Assembly (NCBI GenBank): GCA_965365445.1
Contig: CBDUBS010000077.1
Span: forward strand, 1 to 15,631
Direction of reading: 5' to 3'
Source of the DNA: CBDUBS01 sp965365445
Lineage (GTDB): Bacteria; Bacteroidota; Rhodothermia; Rhodothermales; DASSAV01
DNA length: 15,631 nt
Each line of letters starts with the position of its first letter. Position 1 is the first letter of the stretch. Below, one piece after another: positions 1-7,610 of this stretch. Position numbers and translations under genes: made by a program. The notes under the pieces were generated by a model. The model saw nothing but the letters and a program-made list of their open reading frames with translations, was not told the DNA's origin and did no database searches.

Positions 1-1130
1 GGCTGTACCCGGTCGTAGGCTTCTTCGCGGCTCAGGCCCTTCTCGACGAGGGCGAGCATAACACGCTGGCTGTTGTACAATCCGAATGTGCGTTCCATGT
101 TCTCCCGCATGGTAACGGGAAACACGACCAGATTGTCTATCAAGCCGGCAAAACGGTACAGGGCGTAATGCAGCACGGTCGTAGCGTCCGGCAGGATGAC
201 GCGTTCGGTGGACGAGTGCGAGATGTCGCGTTCGTGCCATAACGCGACGTTTTCGTACGCCGTCACCATGTAGCCGCGCAGGAGCCGGGCGCACCCGGTA
301 ATGTTTTCCGAGGCGATAGGGTTGCGTTTGTGCGGCATGGCCGACGATCCCTTCTGGCCTTTGCCGAACGCTTCTTCCACCTCCCGAACTTCGCTGCGCT
401 GCAAGGCGCGCACCTCTACGGCCATTTTTTCGAGGGTAGCCCCGATGAGGGCCAGTACGGACATGTAATGAGCGTGGCGATCGCGTTGGAGCACCTGCGT
501 AGAGATGGGGGCGGGTTGAAGGCCCAGCCGCTCGCACGTAAGGCGTTCCACCTCGGGCGGGATGTGGGCAAACGTGCCTACGGCGCCGGAGAGCTTCCCG
601 ACCCGGATTCCCTCGGCGGCCCGGTCGAACCGATCCCGGTTGCGCAGCATCTCGGCGTAGTACAGCGCCAGCTTCAGGCCGAACGTCGTCGGCTCGGCGT
701 GTACGCCGTGGGTGCGGCCCATCATGAGGGTGTACTTGTGCTCCCGGGCGCGGCGGGCCAGCACATCGATCATCCGTTCGATCTGCTCGCGGAGAAGCCT
801 GTTCGCCTGTACCAGACGGTAGGAGAGGGCCGTATCGACTACGTCGGAGGAAGTCAGGCCGTAATGCACCCACTTCTTTTCTTCGCCGAGTGTTTCGCTG
901 ACGGCCCGGGTGAACGCCACGACATCGTGCCTGGTGATTTCTTCGATCTCGTGGATGCGGTCCACGTCGAAAGAGGCGCGGGCATACAGCGTCTCTACGT
1001 CGTTTCGAGGAATGACGCCGATCTCCGACCAGGCGGCGCAGGCCGCGAGTTCGACCTCCAGCCACGACTGGAATTGCTCCCGTTCGCTCCAGAGCGCGGC
1101 CATCTCGGGCCGGGTGTATCTATCGATCAT
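1..1130 (-). CDS. purB: Adenylosuccinate lyase, 3' end cut by the window edge
   Basis: Adenylosuccinate lyase acts twice in purine synthesis: it releases fumarate from SAICAR to give AICAR and from adenylosuccinate to give AMP, in the cytoplasm. About 376 residues are visible. The protein opens MIDRYTRPEM, the usual PurB start, which fixes the ATG at 1128-1130. The fumarase/aspartase superfamily signature SSAMPHKRNP lies near 300-330 on the + strand. TSSDVVDTALSYRL and GRTHGVHAEPTTFG, which carry the substrate-contacting Ser and His residues, are also present. The family is about 430-435 residues long, so roughly 55-60 C-terminal residues lie beyond position 1. It sits 79 bases behind the ECF sigma gene on the same strand, with a GC-rich stem-loop in the gap. 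No Shine-Dalgarno is seen. No broken frame is seen in the visible part. Identification is secure. Confidence 0.96.
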   Translation of the reverse strand, partial: MIDRYTRPEMAALWSEREQFQSWLEVELAACAAWSEIGVIPRNDVETLYARASFDVDRIHEIEEITRHDVVAFTRAVSETLGEEKKWVHYGLTSSDVVDTALSYRLVQANRLLREQIERMIDVLARRAREHKYTLMMGRTHGVHAEPTTFGLKLALYYAEMLRNRDRFDRAAEGIRVGKLSGAVGTFAHIPPEVERLTCERLGLQPAPISTQVLQRDRHAHYMSVLALIGATLEKMAVEVRALQRSEVREVEEAFGKGQKGSSAMPHKRNPIASENITGCARLLRGYMVTAYENVALWHERDISHSSTERVILPDATTVLHYALYRFAGLIDNLVVFPVTMRENMERTFGLYNSQRVMLALVEKGLSREEAYDRVQ

Positions 1131-1159
1131 CAGGTAATGGGGTCTACTGGCATGGGATG

Positions 1160-1195
1160 CCGGGGCGGTGGGCGCACCGCCGGGCGACGCCCCGG
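1160..1195. repeat. GC-rich nested stem-loop between sigma gene and purB
   Basis: Two alternative perfect pairings are visible: an outer 7-bp stem (CCGGGGC at 1160-1166 with GCCCCGG at 1189-1195) and an inner 7-bp stem (GGCGGTG at 1164-1170 with CACCGCC at 1175-1181). They share bases, so they compete. A run of A follows on the + strand, so in the minus-strand transcript the U run comes before the hairpin rather than after it, and it is not a standard intrinsic terminator. It could affect purB mRNA folding; that is inference. Confidence 0.5.
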
Positions 1196-1209
1196 AAAAA
1201 CGAACAGGC

Positions 1210-1824
1210 CTACAGGGAGGAGCGTTTGTTGCGCAGGTACTTGTTCAGCAGTTCGCGCGCCCGAAAGATATGGGCCTTGACCGTGCCGAGCGGCAGGTCG
1301 AGCTCCTCCGCGATTTCTTCGTACGACATATCCTGCTGGTGCCGCATCACGATGACCCGATGATACTTTTCCGGCAGCGCATCGATGGCATCCTGGATGA
1401 GCCGTCGGCGCTGGTCCTCCACGATATGGCGGTCGGGACGGTACGTGGTGTCGGGAAGCTCGTATTCCAGATCCCCGTCCTTCGTACGGACCGGCTTATC
1501 GATAGAAAAGGTTTTTAACTTCTTCCGCCGGAGGAAGTCGATGGTATGGTTCGTAGCGATCTTGTACAGCCACGTAGAAAATGCAAACTGCGTGGCGTAG
1601 GAGTCCAGGGCGGTGAACGCTTTGATGAAGCTTTCCTGAACCAGGTCGTCGACTTCCTGATGGTCCTTAACGAGCCGCGTGATGTGGTGATGGAGCGCTT
1701 TGGAATACTTCTGCATCAGGGCCTGATAGGCCGCCTCTTTTCCGGCAAGCGCCTGTTCGACGAGCGTGCGATCCTGTTCGCTGGATTCCGAAGGGGCTGC
1801 GGGCACATCCGTTTGCTGGTTCAT
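1210..1824 (-). CDS. ECF-type RNA polymerase sigma factor
   Basis: This is a sigma-70 family factor of the extracytoplasmic-function class (204 residues), which would direct core RNA polymerase to a specific promoter set. Region 2 lies at about residues 25-100 (VDDLVQESFIKAF, then FSTWLYKIATNHTIDFLRRK, the -10 contacting helix). Region 4 lies at about residues 140-195 (LPEKYHRVIVMRHQQDMSYE, then the helix-turn-helix LPLGTVKAHIFRARELL). There is no sigma region 1 or 3, as expected for ECF. The frame stays open further upstream, but the ATG at 1822-1824 (MNQQTDVPAAP) is preferred. It leaves a normal ECF length, and a candidate promoter at 1870-1901 would place the transcript start downstream of the earlier start codons. 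No anti-sigma gene lies next to it: uvsE is 93 bases upstream and purB 79 bases downstream. Control is therefore not obvious from context. The function class is certain; the regulon is unknown. Confidence 0.93.
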   Translation of the reverse strand: MNQQTDVPAAPSESSEQDRTLVEQALAGKEAAYQALMQKYSKALHHHITRLVKDHQEVDDLVQESFIKAFTALDSYATQFAFSTWLYKIATNHTIDFLRRKKLKTFSIDKPVRTKDGDLEYELPDTTYRPDRHIVEDQRRRLIQDAIDALPEKYHRVIVMRHQQDMSYEEIAEELDLPLGTVKAHIFRARELLNKYLRNKRSSL

Positions 1825-1869
1825 ACCGCAGATACGTAATCGTCGAAGAAAGCCGGAGGGTCTGTGATG

Positions 1870-1901
1870 GAAAGATAGACAAATTCGGCAAACACGCACA
1901 A
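1870..1901 (-). promoter_or_regulatory. Candidate Bacteroidota-type promoter for the sigma gene
   Basis: Read on the minus strand, a TTG (1899-1901) is followed after 21 bases by TATCTTTC (1870-1877), which matches TAnnTTT of the Bacteroidota -7 element TAnnTTTG. It would start transcription about 40 bases before the ATG at 1824. It overlaps a short inverted repeat (GCACA 1896-1900 / TGTGC 1905-1909) just after the uvsE stop. This is a pattern match only. Confidence 0.35.
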
Positions 1902-1917
1902 GCCTGTGCCGAAGCGC

Positions 1918-2805
1918 TCATATCGGGTTGGCCCACCCGCGAAGCAGCGGGGCGATGGCGCGCTCCTTTCCTTTGGCTTCCACCTCGATCCACGGCACGT
2001 CGAGGAAAGCACTCGGCATGGTGTGGATCAGGTCGCTATGGCGAGCGTCGCACAGGTGCTCCCGTCCGTTCGAGATATGGACGATCTGCCACTCGGGTTG
2101 CGGCCACGTTTCTCTGGCCGCCAGGGTCATCTCCCGGATGCTCGGGTGTTCGTAGGAGTCAAGCTTTTCGTGGACGAGGTGGTGGTGCGCATCGAAAATC
2201 ATCGGCGCGCCGGTCTCCCGGCATACCTCCAGGATCTCGGCGGCGGAGTATGCGCGTTCGTCGTTTTCGAACGTGATGCGGGAGCGGATGTTTTCCGGCA
2301 GCCCGCGGGTTACCTCGATGAGACGTTCGGACCGGCCGCCCTTGCCGCCGTGTATGTTCATGGCGGCCCAGTGGGAGCGAGGCAAATCCAGCAAATCGAA
2401 AATGAGCGCGTGCATCTCCAGAATTTTGATGCTGTTGGCGATTACGGTGGGGGTGTCGGAGCTGATGACGACAAACTGATCCGGATGCAGCACCAGACGG
2501 ATGGATGCCTCGCGCGCGAAGGACCCGACACGGCTCAGCTCGTCGGCCATGCCGAGCAGCACCTCCCGCCCCACCGGCTCGTCGGCGAAGGGAAACAGGC
2601 GCGACGTGATCCGGTAGAGGCCGATGCCCTGATCCCGGCAAAACGCAATCGCCCGGTTGAGCCGGGCCAGGTTGTCGGAAAACAACTCCGCCAGAAAAGG
2701 GCCTCGTTCGGCCTCCGGTAGTTGGAGCAGCCGTTGGCGAGTTACGTTCCGGAAGCGGATGAGGTCGCTGTCGGTGATGCACACGAGGCCGAGTTGCGCT
2801 GCCAT
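1918..2805 (-). CDS. uvsE: UV damage endonuclease UvsE/UvdE
   Basis: UvsE nicks DNA 5' of UV photoproducts and some other lesions, starting a repair route independent of UvrABC. The 295-residue protein has the family's TIM-barrel metal-ligand motifs in order. They are YRITSRLFPF, HPDQFVV (His107), NIHGGKGG (His152), FENDE (Glu180), FDAHHH (Asp205, His207/208), VHIS (His243), DARHSD (His256) and VEAKGKE (Glu276, Lys278, the lysine that is carboxylated in the characterised enzyme). All expected ligands appear present, so it should be active. The frame opens 17 codons earlier, but the ATG at 2803-2805 gives MAAQLGLVCITDSDL, matching the family's start before the first strand. It is divergent from ppk1 across 146 bases and precedes the ECF sigma gene on the same strand. 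The gap of 93 bases to that gene contains a candidate promoter, so they may not form one transcript. Confidence 0.95.
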   Translation of the reverse strand: MAAQLGLVCITDSDLIRFRNVTRQRLLQLPEAERGPFLAELFSDNLARLNRAIAFCRDQGIGLYRITSRLFPFADEPVGREVLLGMADELSRVGSFAREASIRLVLHPDQFVVISSDTPTVIANSIKILEMHALIFDLLDLPRSHWAAMNIHGGKGGRSERLIEVTRGLPENIRSRITFENDERAYSAAEILEVCRETGAPMIFDAHHHLVHEKLDSYEHPSIREMTLAARETWPQPEWQIVHISNGREHLCDARHSDLIHTMPSAFLDVPWIEVEAKGKERAIAPLLRGWANPI

Positions 2806-2951
2806 AAAAGTCGTCGGGTTGAAGGGAGGGTGAGGTATACCGGCGTCCCGACGCATGGTTCGCCTGCTTCCCCTTCATTGGATCGCAACCCCGATCCGTA
2901 CCGGGCGTACACCGCCCGTCCGCAACCGACATCGAAACGCTGCATACCTCC

Positions 2952-5816
2952 ATGTCCGCCACCCACCAGGAACCCCATTTCAATCGTGAGCTGAGCTGGC
3001 TCCGGTTCAACGAGCGCGTCTTGCAGGAGGCCGAAGACCCCACGGTTCCTCTCTTCGAGCGACTTACCTTCCTGGCGATATTTTCCTCGAATCTGGATGA
3101 GTTCTTCCGGGTGCGGGTCGCTTCGCTGCGCAGCCTGCTCCGCCTGAAGAAGAAAACGCTCGACAAACTGGACATTCATCCTGCGGAGCTGCTGCGGCAG
3201 ATCCATGCAACGGTGGCCCGGCAGCAACAGCATTTCGGGGAAATTTTCCGCCTGCGCATTCTGCCGGAGCTGGAGTCCCACGGCATCCGCATCGTAGACG
3301 AGCACACGGCCTCCTCCGCTACGCGACACTATGCCGAGTCGGTGTTCGAAACGAAGGTGCGCCCGCTGCTGCACCCTGCGAATCTGGCCGGCTCGCCCGA
3401 ATCGGCGCCGTTCCTCGCCAACCGGAAGTTGTATCTGGTGACCGAACTGTGGGCTCCCGATGAAAAACCGCTGGTGGTCGGATCTGCGCCGGAGTACGTA
3501 TTGATCGAGATACCGGAGGAGCACGGTCGGTTTCTGGTGTTCCAGGATCCGGAGTCGGGGCAGAAAGAAGTCCTGTTCGTGGATGACGTGATTCGGATGA
3601 ACCTGCCGGGGTTGTTTCCTCGACATGAGGTAGGCGGGGCGTTCTCGGTCAAGCTGACCCGGGACGCCGACCTGAACCTGGACGATGAATTTTCGGGCGA
3701 CCTCGTTCTCAAGATCAAGGAATCGCTGGCCCGCCGGTCGCAGGGCGTGCCGAGCCGCTTCCTGTACGACGAACACATTCCGCACCCGATGCTGGAATAC
3801 CTGCGCGGCCGTCTGAAACTGGAGGCGGACGACCTCGTCGCTGGTGGGAAATACCATAACTTCAGCGACTTTTTCGGTTTCCCCCGGACTGGTCCGGCGA
3901 CGCTATCCAACGAGCCCTTCGAGCCGTTGCCCCACCCGGATCTGAAGACGGCGCCTTCGTTACGCCGGGCCGTGGAGCGACAAGATCATCTGTTGCACGT
4001 TCCTTACCAGCAATTCGATTACGTCATTCGGTTCCTGGAGGAAGCCGCATCCGACCCGGAAACGGAGGAAATCCGGATTACTCTGTATCGGGTGGCGCGG
4101 GATTCGCGCGTAGTGGGCGCGCTCATCGATGCTGCGCGGTGCGGCGTGCGTGTTACGGCGTTCGTGGAGGTCAAGGCCCGTTTCGACGAAGAAAGCAATC
4201 TGTACTGGGCCGAACAGATGGAGCAGGCCGGGGTGCGGGTGCTTTACAGCCTCCCCGGCCTGAAGGTGCACAGTAAAGCCGCTCTGGTGCTTTACCGGTC
4301 GCCGGAAGGCCCTCGAAAACGAACGGCTTACCTCGGTACGGGCAACTTCAACGAAAAAACCGCACGCATATACGCTGATCTCGGGCTGTTTACAGCCGAC
4401 CCCCGGCTTACGGAGGACCTGGAACGCTTCTTCGATTACCTTTCCGACCTCTCGGAAGGGCAAACCGACCCTCCCGCCTTCGCAAACCTGCTGGTGGCCC
4501 CCGCAGGGCTGAGGCGAGCGCTCAACCGGCGCATCGACCGCGAAATAGCTCACGCCAGGGCCGGACGTGAGGCTCGCATCACCCTGAAAATGAATGCGCT
4601 GGAAGACCGAAAGATGATTCGCCGGCTGTATAAGGCTTCCCGGGCGGGGGTGCAGATCCGTCTGATCGTGCGAGGGGTATGCTGTCTCGTACCGGGCGTG
4701 CCCGAATGGAGTGAAACCATCGAAGCCCGCAGCATCATCGACCGGTTTCTGGAACATGCGAGGGTGTTTCATTTCCACAACGGGGGTGAGGACGAACTGT
4801 ACCTGGCGTCCGCCGACTGGATGCAGCGAAACCTCAGCGAACGCATCGAAATCGCCTTTCCCGTTTACGACGATCGTTTGCGGGGGGAAATATTCGATTT
4901 CGTGGAGCGACAGTGGTCCGACAACCGGAAGGCCCGGCGCATCGACGCCGGCCAGACCAACGCGTACGTCGCCGACGATTCGGCCTGCCCCGTTCGCGCG
5001 CAGGCCGACCAGTATGCCTGGTATCTGGAACAGTTGAATGCTTCCCCCGAAGATGGCGGCCATACCGCGTTGCTGAATGCCTTGCCGCTGTTCGATCAGA
5101 TGGATGAGCAACTCAGATCGGCGTTGGCAGGGTTGTTCGCACCGGCGCCCGTGCGGGCGGGCGAGCGAATCGAGACGAACGGGCCGGAAAAGGCGGGGTT
5201 ATACGTAGTGGCAAGCGGATGTTTCGAGGAATACGGCTCGGCGTCCGGCCCGCGCCGGTTCGAAAGGGGAGATCATTTCGGAGAGCTTTCCTTGTTCGAT
5301 CCTGCCTTCCGGGTTGCACCCGTGCGGGCCGTGCGGGACGGGGTATTGCTGTTTCTTTCAGGGAGGCGGCTCATGGAGCGGCTTTCACCCGAGGAGACCG
5401 GGGTTGTAGCCAGGTGGCTTGCATCGCACGCCGCCGAAACGCTTCGCCTGCCGGTGCTTACCGCCACGGAGGCCCTCGTCGCGGGAGGCGCGCAGGACGG
5501 TGTGGCGTTCGTACCGGCGCTTCCCCCGAGTGGGGCATCCGAGGAACACGCAACCCGCGCGGAAGCCGCCCTCCGGGGAGCGCTGGAGGAAGCAGGCGAT
5601 AGGTCCCTCGTCATCATCGTCGGCGTTGATGGGGATAGCGTTGGCCTGGACGCAGACGGGCCGGAGGGTGAGGAGCGGGTCATGGCTACGTGGCAATCGC
5701 TTGTGGACCGGCTTCCGCCCGCCCTCGCCGGGCGGATCACGAACGTTGTTCTGGAGCCGGTGGGCGACAGCCGGGTATTGCGGGTCGAGTGCCGATCCAC
5801 TCTGCCCCCTCCCTGA
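2952..5816 (+). CDS. ppk1: Polyphosphate kinase 1 with C-terminal cNMP-binding-like and AlbA/Schlafen-like extensions
   Basis: PPK1 reversibly transfers the ATP gamma phosphate onto inorganic polyphosphate. Residues 1-690 are a full PPK1. The N-terminal signature is FNRELSWLRFNERVL, followed by FSSNLDEFFRVRVASL. GLKVHSKAAL contains His440, equivalent to the autophosphorylated E. coli His435. GTGNFNEKTARIYAD, LIVRGVCCLVPG, IDRFLEHARVFHF and SADWMQRNL follow. The position equivalent to E. coli His454 is Tyr460 (AYLGTGNF). Typical PPK1 ends near 690-720, but this protein has 954 residues. Residues about 700-815 (LPLFDQMDEQL, ERFERGDHFGELSLF-like turn, FLSGRRLMERL) look like a cyclic-nucleotide-binding jelly roll. 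Residues about 862-952 contain IIVGVDGDSVGLDAD and VLEPVGDSRVLRVEC, which resemble the second half of an AlbA_2/Schlafen domain; that last call is weak. The ATG at 2952 fits the family start. The reading frame is continuous, so this is a true fusion rather than two genes. It is convergent with the next gene across 43 bases. The PPK1 call is firm, the CNB-like domain likely, the last domain tentative. Confidence 0.95.
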   Translation: MSATHQEPHFNRELSWLRFNERVLQEAEDPTVPLFERLTFLAIFSSNLDEFFRVRVASLRSLLRLKKKTLDKLDIHPAELLRQIHATVARQQQHFGEIFRLRILPELESHGIRIVDEHTASSATRHYAESVFETKVRPLLHPANLAGSPESAPFLANRKLYLVTELWAPDEKPLVVGSAPEYVLIEIPEEHGRFLVFQDPESGQKEVLFVDDVIRMNLPGLFPRHEVGGAFSVKLTRDADLNLDDEFSGDLVLKIKESLARRSQGVPSRFLYDEHIPHPMLEYLRGRLKLEADDLVAGGKYHNFSDFFGFPRTGPATLSNEPFEPLPHPDLKTAPSLRRAVERQDHLLHVPYQQFDYVIRFLEEAASDPETEEIRITLYRVARDSRVVGALIDAARCGVRVTAFVEVKARFDEESNLYWAEQMEQAGVRVLYSLPGLKVHSKAALVLYRSPEGPRKRTAYLGTGNFNEKTARIYADLGLFTADPRLTEDLERFFDYLSDLSEGQTDPPAFANLLVAPAGLRRALNRRIDREIAHARAGREARITLKMNALEDRKMIRRLYKASRAGVQIRLIVRGVCCLVPGVPEWSETIEARSIIDRFLEHARVFHFHNGGEDELYLASADWMQRNLSERIEIAFPVYDDRLRGEIFDFVERQWSDNRKARRIDAGQTNAYVADDSACPVRAQADQYAWYLEQLNASPEDGGHTALLNALPLFDQMDEQLRSALAGLFAPAPVRAGERIETNGPEKAGLYVVASGCFEEYGSASGPRRFERGDHFGELSLFDPAFRVAPVRAVRDGVLLFLSGRRLMERLSPEETGVVARWLASHAAETLRLPVLTATEALVAGGAQDGVAFVPALPPSGASEEHATRAEAALRGALEEAGDRSLVIIVGVDGDSVGLDADGPEGEERVMATWQSLVDRLPPALAGRITNVVLEPVGDSRVLRVECRSTLPPP

Positions 5817-5859
5817 TTTCCATACGCTTCTCCCGACCCGGCGCGGCATTCCGGGAAAT

Positions 5860-6534
5860 TCATTTTACGCCGTACCCCATGATGTGCGGCCCAACGACGG
5901 GCAGGTTCAGGCGGAAGTGTTCGAGGTGCAACGTGCTGAACCCGGCCCGTTCGAGGTCGATCCATAATTCGCGGTCGGGGCGGCAACCGTCGCCCGCCCA
6001 CGTCCACAACGGACGGACCAGTTTCTGAATCGTTCTCGTTCGGGCGCCCCGGTCAGCCGCCACGTGTTCCAGGAATACGAAGCGGCCTCCGGGCCGGAGA
6101 ACCCGTTTCACCTCGTCGAGCGCCCTGCGGACATCGGTTACCGAGCACAGGACGAGCGTACTGACGACGGCGTCAACCGTTTCGTCGGCCACGGGAAGTC
6201 GTTCTGCAACTCCTGCCGTCAGCCTGACGGAGCGGTTCAGTCGCCGGGCTTCGCTCTGGATGTGCTCATGCAGAAAACGGTTCGGCTCGACGCCCAACCA
6301 CTCGGCAGATGCAGGGTAGAAGGGCAGGTTAACCCCTGCTCCCGGCCCGATTTCGAGAATGCGGCCGGAAAGGCCTCCCAGGAGGCGGTGCTTGCGAGTC
6401 CGAACCATGCGTTCGTACCCGTTCATTCCGTGGCGAAGGGCCAGGGCAAAGAGGCGCGCATGAACGCCCTGCCGCACCGAAACGGGCCTGACTGCCGGGT
6501 TGTTTACTTCACTTTTATTCTGCACAATGTTCAC
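5860..6534 (-). CDS. METTL7-like SAM-dependent methyltransferase
   Basis: This is a class I SAM methyltransferase of 224 residues. Motif I is ILEIGPGAGVNLPFY (Glu61 and the Gly-rich loop), and the ribose-binding acidic residue is Glu83 in GVEPN. The stretch STLVLCSVTDVRRALDEVKR, the motif RVLRPGGRFVFLEHVAA, the later GDGC, and the C-terminal PHIMGYGVK follow closely the layout of the METTL7/TMT1 proteins. The human members are thiol S-methyltransferases. The substrate in bacteria is not known to me, so thiol or small-molecule methylation is inference only. It lacks the N-terminal membrane helix of the animal proteins. The start used here is a GTG at 6532-6534; no ATG occurs until residue 38, which is too close to motif I for comfort, though another GTG lies four codons in. 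It is divergent from the EamA transporter and convergent with ppk1. A general UbiE-like methyltransferase is the alternative label. Confidence 0.85.
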   Translation of the reverse strand: MNIVQNKSEVNNPAVRPVSVRQGVHARLFALALRHGMNGYERMVRTRKHRLLGGLSGRILEIGPGAGVNLPFYPASAEWLGVEPNRFLHEHIQSEARRLNRSVRLTAGVAERLPVADETVDAVVSTLVLCSVTDVRRALDEVKRVLRPGGRFVFLEHVAADRGARTRTIQKLVRPLWTWAGDGCRPDRELWIDLERAGFSTLHLEHFRLNLPVVGPHIMGYGVK

Positions 6535-6637
6535 CGGGCGGGCTCAACCGAAGAGGAGATTGATCCGTTCCACTGGTTTCTACCCTCTCCAGCGGTCCAG
6601 AACCTGATTTTCCGAGAAAGGCCCCGCGGACCTCACG

Positions 6638-6662
6638 GACAAAAACGTGGAAACGTTTTGTC
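6638..6662. promoter_or_regulatory. Inverted repeat abutting the EamA gene start (candidate operator)
   Basis: GACAAAAACG (6638-6647) and CGTTTTGTC (6654-6662) form an inverted repeat with one extra A in the left arm and a spacer of a few bases. It ends exactly at the first possible ATG (6663) and lies in the 128-base gap between two divergent genes. It is AT-rich against a GC-rich background. An operator or a start-proximal RNA hairpin are both possible; neither can be shown from sequence alone. Confidence 0.4.
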
Positions 6663-7607
6663 ATGTTTTCAAAAAACCCCGTCATGAACGAACGCACCAG
6701 AGCGTATGCGGCCGTAGTATTCGCATGTCTTTTATGGGGGTCTTCCTTCTTTTTCGGCAAGCTGGCGCTGCGCGAGATGGCGGCCGAACACGTCGTGCTC
6801 TGGCGTTTCCTGATTGCTTCGTTGCTCTTTGTACCGGTCCTCCTCCGGAAAAGGTTCGTCTTTGAAAAGCGGCACATCGGGCTGCTGGTATTGGCCGGCG
6901 TGTTGATGGTGCCGGTAACGTTCATCGTCCAGTTTCAGGGGCTGGCCCTGACAAGCGCCACGAACGCTATCCTCATCGTGAGCGCTTACCCACCTTTACA
7001 AGCGCTGGGCTCACGGATTTTCCATAAGGAAAAAACGGGGAAAATCGGTTGGGTGGCTATCGCCCTGTCCACGATGGGCGTCGTCGTCATGGTCGGCATC
7101 GCCGGCGGAGCCGGAAGCCGGCTCGGGGATCTGCTCGTGTTCATCTCGACCGTGGCGTCGGTAGCTTGGGTGCTCGTAACCAGGCAGTTGCTCCAACAGT
7201 ATCCGAGCCTCATCGTTACGGCGTACTCCGTGCTCATAGGCACGGCGGCGCTCGTACCGGTTACGCTCGGATTGAGGGGGCTGCCGAACGCCATGCCGTC
7301 GCCGGCGACGTGGCTTGCGCTGGCCGGGCTCGGGTTGTTGTGTACGGTAGCCACCTACAGCCTCTGGAACTGGGGGTTGCGTCTCGTCCCGACGTCGCAC
7401 GCAGGGGTGCTGGTCAATCTGGAGCCGGTGGTCGGGGTGCTGCTCGGCGTGACGCTGCTGCACGAATCCCTCAGTACGGGTGCGCTCGTCGGCGGCCTTC
7501 TGATTCTCGGCTCCGCCTTGCTTCTCGCTCTGGAGCACCCTCGCGCCGCCGGCGTGGCCTACCGCCTGAACCGTCTCAATCCGATGCGGGCGCGGAAGGC
7601 GGCCTGA
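6663..7607 (+). CDS. EamA-family (drug/metabolite transporter superfamily) permease
   Basis: This is an integral membrane transporter of 314 residues with two EamA repeats and about ten hydrophobic helices. Repeat 1 starts AAVVFACLLWGSSFFFGK and contains the conserved WRFLIAS and LTSATNAILIVSAYP stretches. Repeat 2 contains LVFISTVASVAWVLVTRQLL, LCTVATYSLWNWGL and the family-typical LVNLEPVVGVLLGVTLLHE. The C-terminal tail is basic (LNRLNPMRARKAA), consistent with the positive-inside rule. Substrates of this family (amino acids, metabolites, drugs) cannot be deduced from sequence. Two starts are possible: ATG at 6663, flush with an inverted repeat, or ATG at 6684 (MNERTRAYAAVV), which gives the more usual short N-terminus. 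It ends three bases before the convergent purU stop. It is divergent from the METTL7-like methyltransferase; shared control through the gap is possible. Confidence 0.92.
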   Translation: MFSKNPVMNERTRAYAAVVFACLLWGSSFFFGKLALREMAAEHVVLWRFLIASLLFVPVLLRKRFVFEKRHIGLLVLAGVLMVPVTFIVQFQGLALTSATNAILIVSAYPPLQALGSRIFHKEKTGKIGWVAIALSTMGVVVMVGIAGGAGSRLGDLLVFISTVASVAWVLVTRQLLQQYPSLIVTAYSVLIGTAALVPVTLGLRGLPNAMPSPATWLALAGLGLLCTVATYSLWNWGLRLVPTSHAGVLVNLEPVVGVLLGVTLLHESLSTGALVGGLLILGSALLLALEHPRAAGVAYRLNRLNPMRARKAA

Positions 7608-7610
7608 CGC

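Noticed and set aside
1160..1195. GC-rich stem-loop as an intrinsic terminator of the sigma gene
   Set aside because: In the direction of transcription the T run precedes the stem rather than following it.
330..1280. A long plus-strand open frame opposite purB
   Set aside because: Its protein has no family features and is the complement shadow of purB, whose own motifs are unmistakable; GC-rich codon bias opens such frames.
1825..1899. N-terminal extension of the sigma factor to a GTG at 1899
   Set aside because: It would overlap the candidate promoter and adds a Cys/Arg-rich segment foreign to ECF factors.
2159..3175. A long minus-strand frame over uvsE and the start of ppk1
   Set aside because: It is a frame-shifted reading of uvsE with Arg/Ser/Pro-rich composition, not a second gene or a frameshift; the uvsE frame is intact.
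2742..5111. Two long minus-strand open frames (371 and 383 residues) opposite ppk1
   Set aside because: They mirror PPK1 codons; no recognisable domains and rich in the residues expected of antisense frames.
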